Source of the DNA: Salvia splendens
Taxonomy: Eukaryota; Streptophyta; Magnoliopsida; Lamiales; Lamiaceae
Length of the DNA stretch: 64,000 nt
Assembly: GCF_004379255.2 (NCBI RefSeq)
Contig: NC_056034.1
Location: 5,520,501-5,584,500, forward strand
Reading direction: 5' to 3'
Position numbers and translations under genes: made by a program. Numbering within the stretch: position 1 is the first letter of the stretch; every line of letters starts with the position of its first letter. Positions 1-12,735 of this stretch are shown here, one piece after another. The notes beneath the pieces are model-generated. The model had not been told where the DNA came from. It searched no databases and saw only the letters and a list, made by a program, of their open reading frames with translations.

Positions 1-2464
1 AGCTTCATCAGACATGAGGAAACTCTGCCCAGGGAACTCAGGAGGCATTTAAATTCGCTTGAAGAACGATTATTAGAGAGCATGGTTTGGGAAAAAGGCT
101 CATCAATGTACAACTCCTTGATTGTAGCAAAACCCGCCCTTTCTGCAGAAGTAACTCGTCTTGGCTTGCTAGCCGAACCTATGCTTTCTTTGGATGCAAT
201 TGCCATGCACATTAACATGTCAACTGGTGTCTCAGCCTTCACTCAAAAGCATGAAAAAACTGGTAAAGAATTATTGGGTATTATGATGTATTGATCTTGA
301 GAAGACTATTAGTTTAAGATTGGTTTTGCTGTTTTGGTAAGTAAATATTGATTATTTCTGAAATGATATCCAGGTCAAAATGGAGATATACTTTCACCAA
401 AAAGAGTCTGCACTGAGTACCGGAGTGTATTGGTTGAACGGAACCCATTCACGTCGCCAGTGAAAGATCGCCTCTTGGTCCTAAACAACTTGAAATCTAA
501 GTTTCAAGCTCCTATTTTACATTCTGCATTTGCTAGGTATTTGCATCAAAAGCTTAGATGCAAGAAAGTCTGATCTAATTTTTGTGGCATAGTATGATTA
601 ATCTTTAAAGTCTGAACTAATTTGTTATCTATTGGCTGAAGCATAACTAATCTTCCACTATTTTTCAGTCCTACGAGACCAAATCCAGGTGGTGGAGGAG
701 AAACATGTGCAGAAACAGCTGTCAATGTTTTCTTCAGTAAGGTATCTTGTAATACTCTACATATGTTTAATAAAATTTTGAAATTTCAGATTCAGTGTCA
801 TATTGCATAATTGAGATATTGTTTTTGAAAGTCATGGTCGTCTATTTTGTTCAGTCAGCACTCAGCTATTAAAGCTGAGAGTTACAATTCCTTATTTGGG
901 GACGCATCAGTTTCACTGATCATGATCTTTTAGTATATTCTGTCACGTGCTCAATAATTATGTAACAAGAGCAACCATTTCAGTTGTACATTTGCTAGTT
1001 AGTAATTACATTACCTTAATACACAAGCAGAATGGTCGTCTAAAATTTGGAAGTTTTGAATAACTCTGTATGTACTTTTTGGCATGCTCCTGTATTTATG
1101 GAAGTTCCAAATTATTTACGCGTTTGGGTTTTATAAATATAAGCTTGATTTTTTTTTCCAGATTGTGAAGTTAGCAGCCGTCAGAATTAATGGGATGGTT
1201 GAAAGACTACAGCTTTCACAGCAGATAAGAGAGTCTGTCTACTGCCTTTTCCAAAAGATCCTTGGTCAGCGGACAACACTGTTCTTCAGCCGACACTTTG
1301 ATCAAATTATCCTTTGCTGCTTCTATGGAGTCGCTAAGGTCTGCTTTTGATGCTTTATTTGGCTTTAAGGTTGATAGTCATCCACTCTTTGTTATCTCTG
1401 ATATTCATTCCTGTATGCAGATTTCCCAACTGAACCTGACCTTCAAAGAAATCATTTTTAACTATAGAAAGCAACCTCAATGCAAACCTCAGGTTTTCCG
1501 GAGTGTGTATGTTGATTGGAAAGTTCCTCGCCAAACTGGGGTATGTTGCTTTTGGCTCCACCTCTTGCTTTGAAAACACATTGGAATCTAAACATTTCCC
1601 TTGTTTTGAAACAGAAAACCGGCCCTGATCATGTTGATATCATAACATTTTACAATGAGATATTCATTCCTGTGGTAAAACCTCTTCTAGTTGAGCTTGC
1701 TCCTGGTGGATCAGAACAGGGTAGTTCTCATGCTTCAGAGGCCAAGAATAACATTGATGGTTGATAGCCATAGCAAGTCAATTTTTTAATTCCAATTTAT
1801 CTGATGACCGATTGGAGTTAAAAAAGGAAGCAATTCAACCAAGAGAAAATAAGCTTGCTCTTTTCATACAGTATTAACTTGGATTTTATTCCTGTCAAAT
1901 TAGGTGCTTGTCCAGCACCAGCAGCATCGCCTAAACCATCCCCATTTCCAAGTCTTCCAGACATGTCCCCTAAGAAAGTGTCCGCGGCTCACAATGTTTA
2001 CGTCTCCCCGTTGCAGTCATCAAAGGTCTGAAAGACTTCTTAGCACATTCATCTCTCTCGCTTCTCTTTATGTATAATCTAAGTGATAAATTTCTCAGAT
2101 GGATGCACTAATATCACATAGCTCAAAAAGCTATTATGCTTGCGTGGGAGAAAGCACTCACGCGTACCAGAGCCCTTCAAAAGACCTGAATGCCATCAAC
2201 GATCGCTTGAATGGGTAATTTGGAGTGTTTATAATCGTAAACACAGTGACATGCTATGTTGAATTCTGAATAGCGGCCTTGTGTTTGGTATTCAGAACCA
2301 GGAAGTTGAGAGTTGCCCTCAAGTTCAACGAGGAGGAGGGCGCGTTGATGAGAGGGACAGGGACGGGGTTGGTGACGGACTCAGCGGTTGCCGACAGCCT
2401 GGGCATCCAAAATGGGAAGTGTGCGTCGACACCGGTGAAACCTGAGCAGCAGCCGGAGTTGTAA
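1..2464 (+). CDS. RBR1: Retinoblastoma-related protein, C-terminal half (partial at 5' end)
   Basis: Plant RBR binds E2F/DP transcription factors and represses S-phase genes; it acts in the nucleus and is switched off by CDK phosphorylation. Nine exons are visible: 1-262, 374-536, 669-741, 1162-1338, 1421-1540, 1615-1759, 1904-2025, 2099-2214 and 2296-2464. All junctions are GT..AG and the frame holds throughout, giving 448 residues before TAA, a little under half of a usual protein of about 1,000 residues. The first exon reads [19 protein letters not shown], typical of the A/B pocket region. Exons 4 and 5 encode pocket B ([20 protein letters not shown] and the run ending DWKVPRQTG). The C-terminal region contains S/T-P sites (ILSPKR, TSPVKD, SPSKD) that suit CDK control. 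The 5' exons lie outside the window. No defect is seen, so the gene looks functional. Confidence 0.95.
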
Positions 2465-2620
2465 AAGTATTGTTTTTATGGGTTTGTAGATAAGTTTGTG
2501 ACTGACTAACCGGGTTTAGGTGGTAGCTTAGGTAGTGAGATGGGTATGATGAGCGGTGAGTTATTATACAATGGCCGCCTCTGACCCCAGGGTGTTCTCT
2601 TATTCATGCTTTTCACCTCT

Positions 2621-2626
2621 AATAAA
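2621..2626 (+). terminator. Poly(A) signal of the RBR gene
   Basis: A canonical AATAAA lies about 160 bp after the RBR stop codon, in a T-rich stretch. This spacing suits a plant near-upstream polyadenylation element. Confidence 0.55.
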
Positions 2627-2639
2627 ATTTTGCATTTTT

Positions 2640-3565
2640 GCTGAATTTTTATCACTTTTTTTTCCTATAGTTATAATTGGCCGGTTAAACTCAACGAGGA
2701 CAGCATGTTCATGCATAATGTATTATTGGCATTGAATATAGGGTAAATTGCCAAAACAATTATGAAGTTGGTTCAAATTCTGATCAATCTTGAAACTTTT
2801 AAAATATTCAATTATACCATCAACATTTTAATATATTTTCATTTATCCCATTAATTTAGATTTGTGAGAAACTTACGTAAGATTTAGAAGTTAAAATCCA
2901 TAATAGTATTTGTTTTGTAAATTTTCATATCACTTATAACAGCTAATAACTTCAAAATGAAAATTATTGAATATAAAATTAGACTAAAGTCTTTTGTGGT
3001 CTGAATTATACATATTAAGAATTTTTTTTAGGATTTTTAACTTATATGAAACAATTAAATAAAATTAAGCAATAGTTAACTAATTGATGTAATAATTGAA
3101 GTAAGAATTTTTGATTTAATATAATAATACATAGTCTCTAATTTTAAAATTATATTAAGATTTACTCATTAAGTTACTATCAAGAATATAATTATAATAA
3201 TTACATTAAAACTTAATAAGTTATTAATTGATAACATAATAACAATTATAATTATACTAATATTTATTAAAATTACATTAAGACTTTCTTAATTAGTTAT
3301 TAGTTTATAGCAAGATATGAATAATAATTTTTATTATTTTCATAATAATTCATAATTTAAATAATCACATTAAAATTATCTTAAAAAATTAATTAGTAAC
3401 ATAATAAAAGAAATAAATAATAATAAACTATTACAATTACAATTATAGTTATTTATTTATTATTATTACTATTATTATAATTAGCTATGAACAGTAATAT
3501 TAAAATTAACATTAATATTAATAGAGTTGTATAAAATAATAAAAGTACTACATAATTTTCCTTCA
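2640..3565. other. AT-rich spacer without a recognisable gene
   Basis: The stretch is very AT-rich, with many short runs of A, T and AAT/ATT. No long reading frame, RNA gene or repeat with clear ends is seen. Confidence 0.6.
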
Positions 3566-4010
3566 GAGCATCCGCAGCGGTGCTCTTGACTAAGTGCACC
3601 CGCCATGCCGTCAGCGCGGCGAGTACCCTGCTTGCCGCTGTGCTCTTGCCGACAGAACGACCCTGCTCGATAGCAAGAGCACCGCTGTTCCGAAAAAAGA
3701 AAATTGGCTCGTTTGACTCGTTTTTATTCCGTTAAATTTATTTTTTTTAAAAAATTCATAAAAAATTAAAAATAATCCGGAAAAAAGAAAAAATGTTTCG
3801 GATTCCAAAAAATATAGCCTTTTTTAACCTTTTTTTTTACCATTTTTTGTTTTTTTTTAAAAAAATTTATCCAAAAAATATCTATAAATACTCACATTCA
3901 TCATCCACTATTTACATCATATTATTTCCCATTCATACTCAAATTGTTTTTTATTATGAATTTAATAATGCAATTTTTAATTTTTAGGATTTTAATTATG
4001 AAATCAATGG
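3566..4010 (+). mobile_element. PIF/Harbinger deletion derivative (left end plus UTR remnants)
   Basis: The left end GAGCATCCGCAGCGGTGCTC resembles the inverted repeat of the ORF1-bearing element at 19,230-20,956. A TATAAATA motif at about 3,884-3,891 matches the promoter position of that element. The stretch near 3,970-4,000 (repeated TTTTTAATTTTTAGGATTTT) matches its 3' untranslated region. The coding part is absent, as if 5' and 3' UTRs were fused. No matching right end was found, so the right boundary is approximate. Confidence 0.55.
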
Positions 4011-5089
4011 ACAATTGAGGAAAAAATGGTGGTAATAATATACTCTTGTTATTTTTTAAAGTTGTCATATATTGAATTTGATTAAATTTTATGATTTTTT
4101 TAATTTGCTCTTTAATTTTAATAGGAAAATACGCTTGTTGTAATTGTTTATACTTACTAAATATTTTATTAAATAGCAGTACTATTTACTGTATTGAACT
4201 ATTTTGAAAACCATAATTAAATAAAATTACAAGTAACTAACTCCGCTAAGATTGGATTAAATTCAATGACCTTTCGTAAATACGTGGATCTATGTGATGC
4301 ACATGTTAAATCTCATTTAAAATGATAAATTAGTAATTCTATAATACTCCTGTTACATAGTTATACTATTGTGTTGGTATATACTGTTGATTAGGTGCTC
4401 TTCCTATAGCTCAATGCTGTTTCTATAACTGTATGCATATGTTGTGAGATGAAGTTTGAGTAATTTAGTGTCTATTCTGAAACTGCAGGAAGAATGGAAG
4501 GAGGAGAGTAGGGAAAAGGAGCAGATGAAGGCTCTGCTCTACGGCATTATTAATTGAGATCCCAAATTAGTCCAAAATAGATAACTCAAAACCAACTTAA
4601 ATAAATCTTAAAATTAATAAAATAAGTTCTTTACATAATTACTAAATTAAAAATTCTACACAACTAAATTAAACACCACATAATTTAAAATCATAAGTAC
4701 TGTACTAGTTTATTTAAGAAGTAGTATACGGTATTATTTCTAAGTCCACAAAGCAGATCTTGGTACTGGGCTATTATTGTATGGCCTGGCCCCAGTTATG
4801 GATCTCATAATTAAAATGGTTATACGAAATTACTGACATAAATATAATTTATTTATTTTGTTTTCATATCAACTACTTATATTTCTAACAAAACATGGAA
4901 GCCTCCTATAAAGTCTAAACGCTAATTTTCCAATTCACTTTATAACTAAACTATCTTTGCTGGGAGTGAATTAGTACAATTCAAGTTATGTAGTACTAGT
5001 ACTATACTACTAGTATATTATTGTAAAGTCATGTACTCTATTTTCCAAAAAGAAAAAGCTCTAAATTAATGTTTCTATAAAAAATAATA
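4010..5089. other. AT-rich spacer
   Basis: No gene is recognised. A short purine-rich segment sits at 4,485-4,545, and there is a small palindrome built on ACTAGTA near 4,994-5,020. The rest is AT-rich sequence. Confidence 0.5.
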
Positions 5090-5463
5090 GGGATATTGAC
5101 ACCATGGAACTTTCAAAAAGTTGGATTTTTCCCACGAACTTTGAAATTGACAAATAATATAACGAACTTTACCCCGAGTTTGTTATTTCCCACCAGTGAA
5201 AAAATTCCGGCTATATTAATAGATTGAAGAACAAATTTGGAGGGTGTGCTTCAAGAAAAACTATTCTCAAAGATTGAAAATCTTGAAGTTGTTGTCGAGA
5301 AACTACGAAAAAAATCCGTATCGTGATATTATTTGCCGGAATTTTATCATTGGTGAGAAATAACAAACTCGTGGTAAAGTTCGTGATATTATTTTTCAAT
5401 TTCAAAGTTCGTGGGAAAAATCCAACTTTTTGAAAGTTCCATGATATTAGGTGTCAATATCCC
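5090..5463. mobile_element. Fold-back MITE with long inverted arms
   Basis: The left end GGGATATTGACACCATGG is mirrored by CCATGATATTAGGTGTCAATATCCC at the right. The match continues inward for roughly 130-150 bp (TCAAAAAGTTGGATTTTT.. against ..AAAAATCCAACTTTTTGA), leaving a short centre of about 80-100 bp. It encodes nothing. Flanks AAAATAATA and AAATTACTA could be a degraded 9-bp duplication, which would suit a Mutator-type origin, but two of nine bases differ. Family assignment is tentative. Confidence 0.75.
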
Positions 5464-5549
5464 AAATTACTATGATTATTTTGCACAAGTCTTTTGGAAA
5501 GACTTGTATATGGAAATTAAAAAATATTTAACCAACTTTCAATCAAGTA

Positions 5550-5751
5550 CTCCCTCCGTTCCATAATAGATGTCACACTTTCCTTTTAAGTTTGTCCCAC
5601 AAAAGATGTCACATTTCCTTTTTTAGAAAAAGCTTTCTCTCACATTAATATAAATATACAATTTTCTCTCTCCACCTAACACACAAAATAACATTTCCTA
5701 AAATCTCGTGCTATTTCTCAAATATGTCTATCTACTTTGGGACGGAGGGAG
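5550..5751. mobile_element. Stowaway-type MITE (Tc1/mariner)
   Basis: The ends CTCCCTCCGTTCCA and TGGGACGGAGGGAG form the classic Stowaway inverted repeat. The element is flanked by TA on both sides (5548-5549 and 5752-5753), the expected mariner target duplication. It is 202 bp long and non-coding. Confidence 0.88.
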
Positions 5752-6150
5752 TACCACTGTAAACTCTCGTTGGAAGACGGAGATGAGCAAAAATGCCACG
5801 TCATTAAATGTGGTATCCGGCAAATAACTCCAAGATTACAGCATGCAGAAAATGGAACCAAGGACATTTTTTATGCAAAGTTAATACTCCAGTAGTAATT
5901 AATAATTCAAATATTTTCCTCTGAATTTTCAGAACATTAACGTTTATGTTAATCTATATAAATAATATTATAGATTTTTGTGAAAAATATCTCAGCGAAA
6001 AACCATTCAATGCATTATATTATATAAGCTGATGGTTATTACAATGTGAACAGAAAAGAGGAAAAAAAACAAAGAAAAATAAAACAATCCAAAAAAACAC
6101 ACACATGGATTCTAATAAATCCAACAAACCAACACAAATTCCCCGACCAC

Positions 6151-6849
6151 TCAGAACCACCCAAACCCGCCGGAGAAGCTACTCCTCGCCGCCTCCATCG
6201 ACTCCTCCACCCCATAATACCCTCCGTCGTACTCGTACCCCACCGCCGCGTCCATGCTCCGCCGCTGCTCCGACAGCTCCAGACACCTCATCTCATTCAA
6301 CACCCCATGCCCCATCTCCGACAGCACCGGCGGCTCCCCCGAGTAGCAGCCGCTCGTTATATCCGGCGGCAGCGGCGGCAGCTCAGCCTCCTCCGCCACG
6401 TGGCTGCTCCCCGCCTGGTACACATTCGGCCACGCCTCCCCTGTCAGCTGAAACCCCGAATACTGCCCCTCCCCCGCCCCGAAATATATCTCCGAGCTGT
6501 TCCCCCCGCCGAACAGCACGGAGAAGTCCGAGCGGTGCTGCTCGTCGGGGGAGATGATGGAGGTGACCGAGGAGCCCGGGGGCATGTCCGAGTAGACGAA
6601 GTTGGTGCGGGCCCGCGACCCGCGCATGGACCGGGCAGCCCGGTCGTAGGCCAACGCGGCCTCCTCGGCCGTGTCGAATGTGCCCAGCCAATGCCGCTCC
6701 TTTGTCGTGGGGTCGCGTATCTCGGCCGCGTACCGCCCCCATGGCCGCCTCCTCACGCCGAGGAAGCGGTTCGTTGACTCAGACGCCGGCGCGGCCGGCT
6801 GAGTGCCTTTTCTTTTGGACTTGGTGGAAGGCTTGCTCATGCTTTCCAT
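6151..6849 (-). CDS. LEP: AP2/ERF transcription factor, LEAFY PETIOLE type (ERF group VIII-b)
   Basis: This single-exon gene encodes a 232-residue nuclear transcription factor. One AP2/ERF domain starts near residue 28 ([19 protein letters not shown]) and includes the [19 protein letters not shown] core. ERF-type Ala and Asp residues that contact a GCC box are present. The run just after the domain ([13 protein letters not shown], then SSVTSI) and the ELPPLP patch with CYS further on are shared with Arabidopsis LEP. LEP controls leaf petiole and meristem identity; a related ERF086-089 or PUCHI-like member is the alternative. A lysine/serine-rich N-terminus resembles a nuclear signal. ATG at 6849 is used; a second Met three codons in is possible. 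Antisense frames here are open only because the gene is GC-rich. Confidence 0.93.
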   Translation of the reverse strand: MESMSKPSTKSKRKGTQPAAPASESTNRFLGVRRRPWGRYAAEIRDPTTKERHWLGTFDTAEEAALAYDRAARSMRGSRARTNFVYSDMPPGSSVTSIISPDEQHRSDFSVLFGGGNSSEIYFGAGEGQYSGFQLTGEAWPNVYQAGSSHVAEEAELPPLPPDITSGCYSGEPPVLSEMGHGVLNEMRCLELSEQRRSMDAAVGYEYDGGYYGVEESMEAARSSFSGGFGWF

Positions 6850-7027
6850 CTTGGGGGACTGTTGAAAAGGACTGACAAAGGAAAAGATGGCAGTTATGAT
6901 CAGTTGTTGGAAAGTGAGATTTACTGACAGTGATCAGAGAGAGAGAAGAAGGGGTTATGTTATGTTTTTCAGTGTTTGAGAGCTTCGTTTTGTTGTTGTT
7001 GATGATGATTTGTGGCTGTGGGTGGGG

Positions 7028-7035
7028 TTTAAATA
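7028..7035 (-). promoter_or_regulatory. Possible TATA box of the ERF gene
   Basis: On the minus strand the sequence reads TATTTAAA, about 180 bp upstream of the ERF start codon. The span between them is CT/GA-rich, as in many plant 5' UTRs. Confidence 0.4.
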
Positions 7036-7039
7036 AGGA

Positions 7040-9930
7040 GATTATTTGTATTAAAATATTGGGGAATTTAGTAATGTAAAGGGAACATGGACCTCCTTAC
7101 TTAAACAAATTGGATTGATCATCACATGCATCATTATTAGCCATATGCATCTCTCAATCCAATGCCATTATGGAGTATATGCTAATCCTCACCTCTTTAT
7201 TTACACTAATCAAACATTATTCCTCCAATTATTAGATTGGACGATTTTGGAACTAGCTACGCAACGTGCTTGAATAATCGAAAATGAGACGACTCCACAT
7301 TTAGTTTATCAACAAATTCAATCGCTTCTGCATTTCATTCCATTCTACTTTTAATTACACATACATAATACAGTACATATTTGACTAATGTCCGATTTTG
7401 CACATCATAAAAGATTCTACATTTATATTATTGTATTTTTAATTGACTCTTATTTTTCGACTAAAATTGTTCCACACTATATTAAAAGCTTGTGATTGTA
7501 GACAATTTATTTCATATTTGTCATTTGATGTGGCATACAAGGATGATCAAATAACTCCCATTCATTTCAAAAGATGCACTTATTTGAGGTAGGGCAATCT
7601 CCATCTCATTCACAAAACCAGAATCAATTTTTTTCCATCGTTTGCAATGTTTTTCGACGATTTTGTCCCATCATTTGGGGTTTATATCCTAAACAGTAGG
7701 GCGTTTTCATGTATATGTTCCAAGTGATGGGACAAAACCAGCCATTTATCCATGTATGTCTAATTTGGATACAATTTTTGTGCACAACCGAAATTTGAGA
7801 GCATTTGCAGAGTGTTACAACCAAGTTAGTTTTTAAGCAAAAGAGAAAACGTATGTAGATTTTTCTTGCAAAGCTTTTGCTCTTTCTTGGCATGTGAAGC
7901 TTGATTCGAAGTCTAATCATATGAGTGAAGGAAAAAGGTGGTAGTATCATAAAATCATGATAGTTTGATTATTAGAAGCATAATTAAGCATGCATTTCTC
8001 TCCTGGGATTGCAACTTTTAGCACGTCTAAAAGAAGACTGCAACTTGATGATTACTCAATTCTCTAAACTATGTGATTCAATTATGATTTGAATCGGATT
8101 GCTAGCAATCATTGGGCTCACTGCCCTAATCATTCTCGTATGAGGTTTCCCTACTTCAAACCACATATATTTTGCTTATCATAATTATGTGATTGAGTGC
8201 CTTTCTTTATTTTCATTTTTATTTCATTACAACTAAATAGTATATGGGCATTAATTTAATTAAGAGGTCACAGTCTTGTCAAGAAACCAAATTAAATATA
8301 CATGAGTCAGGAACTAATTCTCCTGGCAAAACCAGAAATCAATTTGAAATATTTATAATTGTGTGATCTAAAATGTGTGCAAGTATTAACTACTATTGTA
8401 TATATGATCATGTAGTATTATCTTAAAATAAGTATTATTGTGTGTGGGTGTGTGTGTGAAGGGGATGATCATATGAAAATCATCTTTATGACTTTATTAT
8501 GTTAACTATATGAACAAATACTATTGTAATATTATTAAATAATTATTGTAAATAAAGACGTGATTAAGTCTTGTTATACACACAAATGCATTATTATGGA
8601 ACACTGATCATTCATATATAAATCAAGACCAGTGAACTAAATTAATAACTAGGAGTTTCTAATTACAATGACAAGGTTGATTTTCACCCAAACCTACCCC
8701 TCGTATATGTAGGGCATGTTCGGTTTGAAGATTATATCTCATGATTAAATATATGTATTATGTTTGTTTATGAGATTGAATCTCTCACAACTTAATCCTA
8801 GATAGATAATCCTATGATAATAAGCAATCTCACAATTTAATCCTAGATGGATAATCATATACTATATGATATGGAGTCATGGCGACCGAACGGCACGGTA
8901 GAGTATAGTTTATACCACATATCTAATCATACATTATATATACAATTAAAAAACTTTTAGGTGGATTCATTTGCCAGAAAAGCAATGTTTATATACATTG
9001 GCCTTATCCTACTTACTTCTTGTTCCCTTTTACCTTCCAAAGAATAAGAGAATCGCAAGAAGTTAACATGTGTAAAGATAAATGTCAAGTTTAATTTAGT
9101 TAAAGAAAGCATGTTCAGAAGAAAAAGAATCCAAAATAGAAACTAATTTTGTAGTAAGAGGAAAAGAGCAAAACTGAGGCCTTTTTTGATTAATAGTGGA
9201 AAATTATGGGGCAATATGATAATCAAAGCCATGTGCATCCAATTTAAGGGAAAGATTTTATCATTATTTGAAATGGCATGTTCCTCAACTTTTCTACTAA
9301 TCCAAATACCATGTATTGGGCTTTACTTTTTCATGTTTATTAATTATTCTATATATATATATATATGTTTTATTTCAAGGTTGAATTCTCATGATATTAA
9401 GGCATGACCCCTGGATTTTCTTGGTATCTAAACCAAAACATAAAACAAGAGAGATCAAAAAGGTTAATTGGGTAGCATGTGAAGAGGGGGAACCTACATT
9501 ATTGTCTTTTACTTTAAATTCTTTTTGTGGTTAAATAATACTCCAGTACTACCTAACACAGCCCAGTCACACACACAAACTTTACATATGGGTAATTTTT
9601 AAAAAATGGGTTTGCATCATGCATTGACACTAACTACAAACTGTGGGTGAGATTCAGACAAGGAAATGCTAAGAAATTTATCAGGGTTAATGTGACAAGA
9701 GATTATGGTTGAACAAGGACAAAACTTGGCTATACTAAAATATGTATATATGTGTTCAACAACAGTTTGAGAACAATGGTCGAAGGTGGAATCACTACTT
9801 CAATAATTGAGTCTAATTTATGCAGATTATATAATTTGTTTCATGTTTCTGAAGGAGTGGCCTATGCAATCACAAAATAAATCTAACTATATAAAGACGA
9901 CCTTAAATTAATTAAGCTGGCCATGAACAG
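7040..9930. other. Long intergenic region between the ERF gene and the Tat element
   Basis: No gene is recognised. A GT-rich microsatellite lies near 8,440-8,457 and a short (AT)n run at 9,350-9,366. A possible degraded MITE spans about 8,712-8,898: it begins GGCATGTTCGGTT, ends with the inverse of CCGTGCCGTTCGGTC, and holds two copies of a TAATCCTAGAT(A/G)GATAATC unit. The remainder is AT-rich. Confidence 0.45.
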
Positions 9931-10533
9931 TGATGGTTTGGCGAATTTTTGATGGTGATGAATGCAGGAAAATACAGATCACGATACAGAGATTTACGTG
10001 GTTCGATTTACTGAGGTAAATCTACGTCCACGGGAAGAAAAGAGGGCATAGTTGTATTGCTTGATCTATTTTCTACAGCTTACAATACAGACTTGCTATT
10101 TGATATTTGATCTCTAGCGAACTTAACCCTTCTTTATCTGATCTGAGTTCTATTTATACATTGAACTAAGATCGTGGCTTGCATCACCACTAATGATGGT
10201 TGTGAATGTCGTGGAGGTCATGGAGATCCTGCATGGGTCCACTATCCTGCATGAGATCCTGCATGAGTCCACTATCTCTGTGCTTGGTCCACTATCCTGC
10301 ATGTGATCCTGCATGAGTTGACTATCTTCCAGTTCGGTCGAATACTGAGACCGAACTGCTGAACTATTGCCGAGTAGCTTTTGCCGATCTGAGAGTGGAG
10401 CTTGATTGGTCGGCTTTTACCGAGCTGTGGGCTGGGGCCGAACTCTTTGGTAATGCCGAACTGATACTCTTCCTTGGGCTTTGGGCTGATGGGCCGTCAC
10501 TGCTATTGGGCTTGTTTAGTACGTACCCCATCA
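9931..10533 (-). repeat. 3' LTR of the Tat-type element
   Basis: Starts TG and ends CA and is 603 bp. It matches the copy at 16,170-16,772 except for one visible base. It includes the plant LTR motif with ACGTGGTTCGA .. CTACGTCCACGGG at about 9,994-10,034. Confidence 0.97.
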
Positions 10534-10545
10534 CTACCCCCCCCC
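10534..10545 (-). promoter_or_regulatory. Polypurine tract
   Basis: On the minus strand the sequence just before the 3' LTR is CGGGGGGGGGTAG. Its position and G-richness suit the plus-strand primer site of an LTR element. Confidence 0.75.
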
Positions 10546-10872
10546 GAAAAGCGAAGTGAATCACTTCGGCGAAGCGAGTCACTTCGGCATTCTGGATAAA
10601 GGTACGGGGGAGGCTGACGTCAGGGGACGTGCCTTGCGCGTGACTGCATTAAATGCGACAGTAAAATCCGGCCGTTGAATCCTGAAAAGGTGGGATTCGA
10701 AACGGTGCGATGATTTTGAAATCTTCTCCGAATCTGATAAATACGTCCTTTCTTCATCAGTTGAACACTTTTGCTATAGCTTCTTCTGCACTCTATCTCC
10801 TTCGCGTAAAAATTTTCTTCCGCTTTCAAGAATTTTTTGAGAATTTCTTCAGACTTTCGAAGAGTAAGAACT

Positions 10873-12735
10873 ATGTCTTCTTCTTCTTCTTCTGAGTCAG
10901 GTAGCGGTAGGAAAAGGGGTAAGGGGTCTTCTAGCCGGAAAGAATCCGGGGAGAAGACCGTAGAGTATTTTCACAGCATCTTGAGTAAGGATACTGTGAT
11001 ATCCTTACACGAAAAATATTTTTTTCCTGGGGGAAAGGTTGCGATTCCCGACGACCTTCATAGGGCTGACTCGCCGCCGGAGGGTTACGCCACCGTTTAT
11101 GAAGCCGGCTTAGAATGCGGGCTTCGTTTCCCTCTTCCCCCTGCCTTTGTAGAGCTGCTAGATTTTTTTCAACTCCCTTTAGGTCAGGTGACTCCGAACT
11201 CTTGGAGGCACTTATCGGCCTTTGCTGCCGAACTGCGTCGGCTAGACAAGGATCTGTCTCTGAGGGCAATCCTTAATTTCTTCCAGTTTAAGAGGAAGGG
11301 ATCTTGGTTTTACTTGATCCCTTTACAGCCCTTTAGAGCCTTTTGTAAAACCAAATGGCCGAAATGGCAAAATCGCTTCTTTTTTTATAATAGGACTTCG
11401 GCTTCGGACTTTCCCTGGAGAGGGCCGAAGTCCGTGATTCCTCATCCTCGGTTAGAACCGTTGGCCGAGCTCGAGGGCGAGCTCAATAAGATTCCTATGA
11501 TTAGGAAACAGTACTCGGAAACTGAGCTCGTCAAGGGCGACCTCGTGTTCAATATCTCGTCTTCGGACGAAGAAACTGAGGGTGAGGATTTCTTTTTTAT
11601 GCTTTACTGCTTTAGCAGCGAAAACTAACCTTGCTTTCTTGCTTTTTGGCAGTGTACATGCTGAATAAGATTAGCCGCAAATCCTCCGAGCTTAAGGAGC
11701 CGGAGAAAGAGAAGGCTACCAGCTCGGCGCCTGATGCCGAGAAGAATCCGAAGAGGCAAAAGACCTCTTCGGATCCAAAGAAGCCGGAGTCGACTTCGGC
11801 AAGTAGGAAGGGGAAGACCCAGAAGCCCCCGAGAGCGCCAGAGAAAGACGTGGTCTTGGCGCCTCCTTCGGAACATATCTGTGAGCCCTTTTTATGGCCC
11901 ACGGACTTCGCCGAGGTGAATTCTCTTCTTGATTTTCTGGCCTTGCTTTTTTCCTGTATTTTTTGTGGCCCCTCTGTTGACTTTTTGCTTTTTCCATCTT
12001 CAGAGGAACGATATGCTCTCCAAGCTCGTCGCCGTTGAACTCTCCAAAGCGTCCAATGACTATGCTGAGATGCAGAGGAAGTTGGCGGCTGCTTGTCACC
12101 GGGCCGAGCAGGCTGAGGCAAACTTTGAGAAAGCCAGAGCTGCTAGGATTTCGGCCCAGGATGAAGCTCAGTTTGCCAAAAACCAGCTCGTCATCCAGCG
12201 AGAGCAGACGAAACGGAGGGATGCTGCCGCCGTGGTTGCCCAAGGAGAGGTTCTCCGTGCTTTCGCGGAGAAACTCTTTCTGAGCAACCAATTTTCAGCC
12301 TTTGTCGGTGATCTGCTGAAACTGATGACCGATAAAGCCGAGCAGGGTCCCGAAGTCATCCTGCCGCTGTACGGCCGAGAGATAGCAGCTCGGCTTCAGA
12401 GTCTGCCGGTGCTTGAGGAGCTTGCTTCGTCCTCGGTCCTGCTTTCTGCAGACCAAGTTCGTAGTTGCCGAGCTGACCGCGATGAGAACATGGAGGCTAT
12501 CTTTGCCTCCATAGGGTCAGTTTCACCCGCTCCAATTTTCCATGGAGAGGGTGAGACCGAGCAGCATGAGCGGCAGACCGGCGATGAGCAGGCCGAGCAG
12601 GAGGCGCAGCAGATCGGCTACGGTGGCGCCGAGCAGGCTGGGGAGAGCAGGGAGGCCGAGGCTGAAGCTGAAGCAGACAAGGAGAAGGAAGCTGAACCTC
12701 ACCGAGAAGGCGGAGACGAAGCTGGCGGAGTATGA
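10873..12735 (+). CDS. Antisense gene of the Tat element, putative gypsy-type transposon N-terminal domain
   Basis: The gene lies opposite to gag/pol. Three exons splice in frame: 10873-11581, 11653-11915 and 12004-12735, giving 567 residues to TGA. The first exon opens with a serine run (MSSSSSSESG), followed by a globular part with the pattern AGLECGLRFPLPPAFVELL that resembles the domain named Transposase_28 (putative gypsy type transposon, PF04195). Exon 2 is Lys/Glu/Pro-rich and nuclear-signal-like. Exon 3 is a long coiled coil (residues about 325-480) with an acidic Glu/Ala tail. A second splice option joins 12729 to 12959 and adds ELEVLHWKRLYSSALDEAEK. Extra antisense frames are known in Tat-lineage elements; their role is unknown. 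Frame conservation across introns suggests it codes for protein. The ATG at 10873 was chosen over 10837 because it begins the conserved Ser run. Confidence 0.7.

Noticed and set aside
6046..6777. Long plus-strand frames over the ERF gene
   Set aside because: Pro/Arg/His-rich translations are typical of antisense to a GC-rich gene. The AP2 domain on the other strand explains the region.
10534..10560. Primer-binding site next to the left LTR, giving a plus-strand element
   Set aside because: The sequence there is a C-run (a polypurine tract on the minus strand). The true TGGCGCCG site is next to the right LTR.
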